Source: Gammaproteobacteria bacterium (GTDB lineage Bacteria > Pseudomonadota > Gammaproteobacteria > Pseudomonadales > Pseudohongiellaceae). From it: 41,190 bases of DNA. Each line of letters opens with the position of its first letter. The stretch's first letter is position 1. Below the pieces are notes generated by a model. The model was not told where the DNA came from and made no database searches. It saw only the letters and a program-made list of their open reading frames with translations. Of this stretch, positions 40,631 through 41,190 are shown in pieces. Location of the stretch: NCBI GenBank assembly GCA_002731775.1, contig PCCP01000115.1:1-41190 (forward strand), written 5' to 3'. The translations under genes and the position numbers were made by a program.

Positions 40631-41190
40631 ATGGCAGCACACGAATATGATGTCATCATCGTCGGCTCTGGTGCCGGCGGCGGTATGGCCACTCTGCAGT
40701 TGGCCAATGCCGGTCTCAGAGTCGCCCTGGTCGAAGCCGGCGCCTATTACGACCCCGCCGATGAAGCGCAACGTACACAACTAAGAAATCCCTGGGAATC
40801 TCCACGTCGGGGCGCCAGCACCGCGCGTCGACCCTTCGGTGACTACAACTCCTGCATCGGTGGCTGGGAACTGGATGGAGAGCCCTACACCCAGAAAGGC
40901 GACACAGAATTCATGTGGTGGCGTGGCCGCATGCTCGGCGGCAGGACCAATCACTGGGGCCGCATCTCCCTGCGCTTCGGGCCCCTGGATTTCAAACGCA
41001 AAGACTCCGATGGCCTTGGCGATAACTGGCCCATCGGCTATGACGATGTCAAACCCTATTACGACAAAGTCGACAAGCTGGTCGGCGTATTCGGAAGCAA
41101 CGAAGGACTCTACAACGATCCCGATGGCTTCTTCCTGCCGGCACCAAAACCCAGACTCCACGAGCTGTACTACATAAAGGGCGCACGCAA
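40631..41190 (+). CDS. GMC-family FAD oxidoreductase, partial (3' end outside window)
   Basis: The first 186 codons of a glucose-methanol-choline oxidoreductase; it runs off the window edge still in frame. The Rossmann loop is IIVGSGAGGGMA at 9-20, followed by LVEAGAYY (33-40). MWWRGRMLGGRTNHWGR near residue 96-112 is the second FAD signature of the branch that includes gluconate and sugar dehydrogenases, here likely oxidising a sugar at C3. No signal peptide is present, so export would need a partner with a Tat signal (gluconate 2-dehydrogenase subunit 3 type), possibly encoded beyond 41190. AAGGGA is 11 bases upstream. It forms a pair with the preceding isomerase. Confidence 0.88.
   Translation, partial: MAAHEYDVIIVGSGAGGGMATLQLANAGLRVALVEAGAYYDPADEAQRTQLRNPWESPRRGASTARRPFGDYNSCIGGWELDGEPYTQKGDTEFMWWRGRMLGGRTNHWGRISLRFGPLDFKRKDSDGLGDNWPIGYDDVKPYYDKVDKLVGVFGSNEGLYNDPDGFFLPAPKPRLHELYYIKGAR

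Overview
This is a chromosomal, gene-dense window of moderate GC, almost certainly from an aerobic, probably marine gammaproteobacterium. The basis is an fpr/finR-type divergent pair laid out as in Pseudomonas, a ClpP-like protease, NnrU, a YedK-type SRAP protein, several Tat-exported proteins and lipoproteins, and abundant PQQ, FAD, haem and copper oxidoreductases. I see no tRNA, rRNA, CRISPR array, prophage or intact insertion sequence. The species cannot be fixed from the sequence.

Layout. (1) 1-4300: a small membrane protein, then a minus-strand operon of a TetR repressor, a lipidated HlyD-type adaptor, an ABC ATPase and one ABC-2 permease. It is driven by a promoter whose spacer and -10 region are occupied by a near-perfect palindrome. 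(2) 4430-9000: NnrU and a small secreted protein, converging on a ClpP-like protease. Behind that lies an MMPL/RND exporter whose stop codon overlaps the start of a lipoprotein cytochrome c with an unusual CX3CH haem site. (3) 9624-13500: a stand-alone redoxin, an FAD oxidoreductase, ferredoxin-NADP reductase, and its divergent LysR regulator (FinR-like). (4) 13600-18400: a second MMPL protein and a Tat-exported DUF3237 protein, convergent with a redoxin/cytochrome c/copper-monooxygenase fusion. (5) 18645-22905: inositol-phosphatase family protein, membrane anti-sigma-like protein, ECF sigma factor and a VWA lipoprotein. (6) 23102-26640: DprE1-like oxidase, DprE2-like reductase and a HAD-UbiA fusion, together a polyprenyl-phosphate-arabinose type module. 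(7) 26710-28040: YedK/HMCES-like protein and a 215-bp inverted-repeat element. (8) 28039-35220: CHRD protein, two tandem cytochrome-PQQ dehydrogenase lipoproteins, VOC, MOSC, a membrane protein and an exported PqqB-like metallo-hydrolase. (9) 35400-41190: Tyr/Gly-rich secreted protein, M48 protease lipoprotein, sulfatase, Gfo/Idh/MocA dehydrogenase, Tat-exported TIM-barrel isomerase and a GMC oxidoreductase cut by the window edge.

How the genes may work together. Much of the window encodes envelope-located oxidation chemistry. The PQQ and copper enzymes carry their own cytochrome domain, so electrons can pass to the respiratory chain in the periplasm. The last three genes look like a sugar (probably 3-keto-sugar) oxidation and isomerisation route, preceded by a sulfatase that could unmask sulfated glycans. 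The DprE-like module probably makes a lipid-linked pentose for a glycosyltransferase encoded elsewhere. The strongest candidates for something under-described are the DprE1/DprE2/HAD-UbiA cassette, the paired cysteine-bearing and cysteine-free redoxins with the PHM-like fusion, the CX3CH cytochrome coupled to an MMPL transporter, and the exported PqqB-like protein beside duplicated PQQ enzymes.
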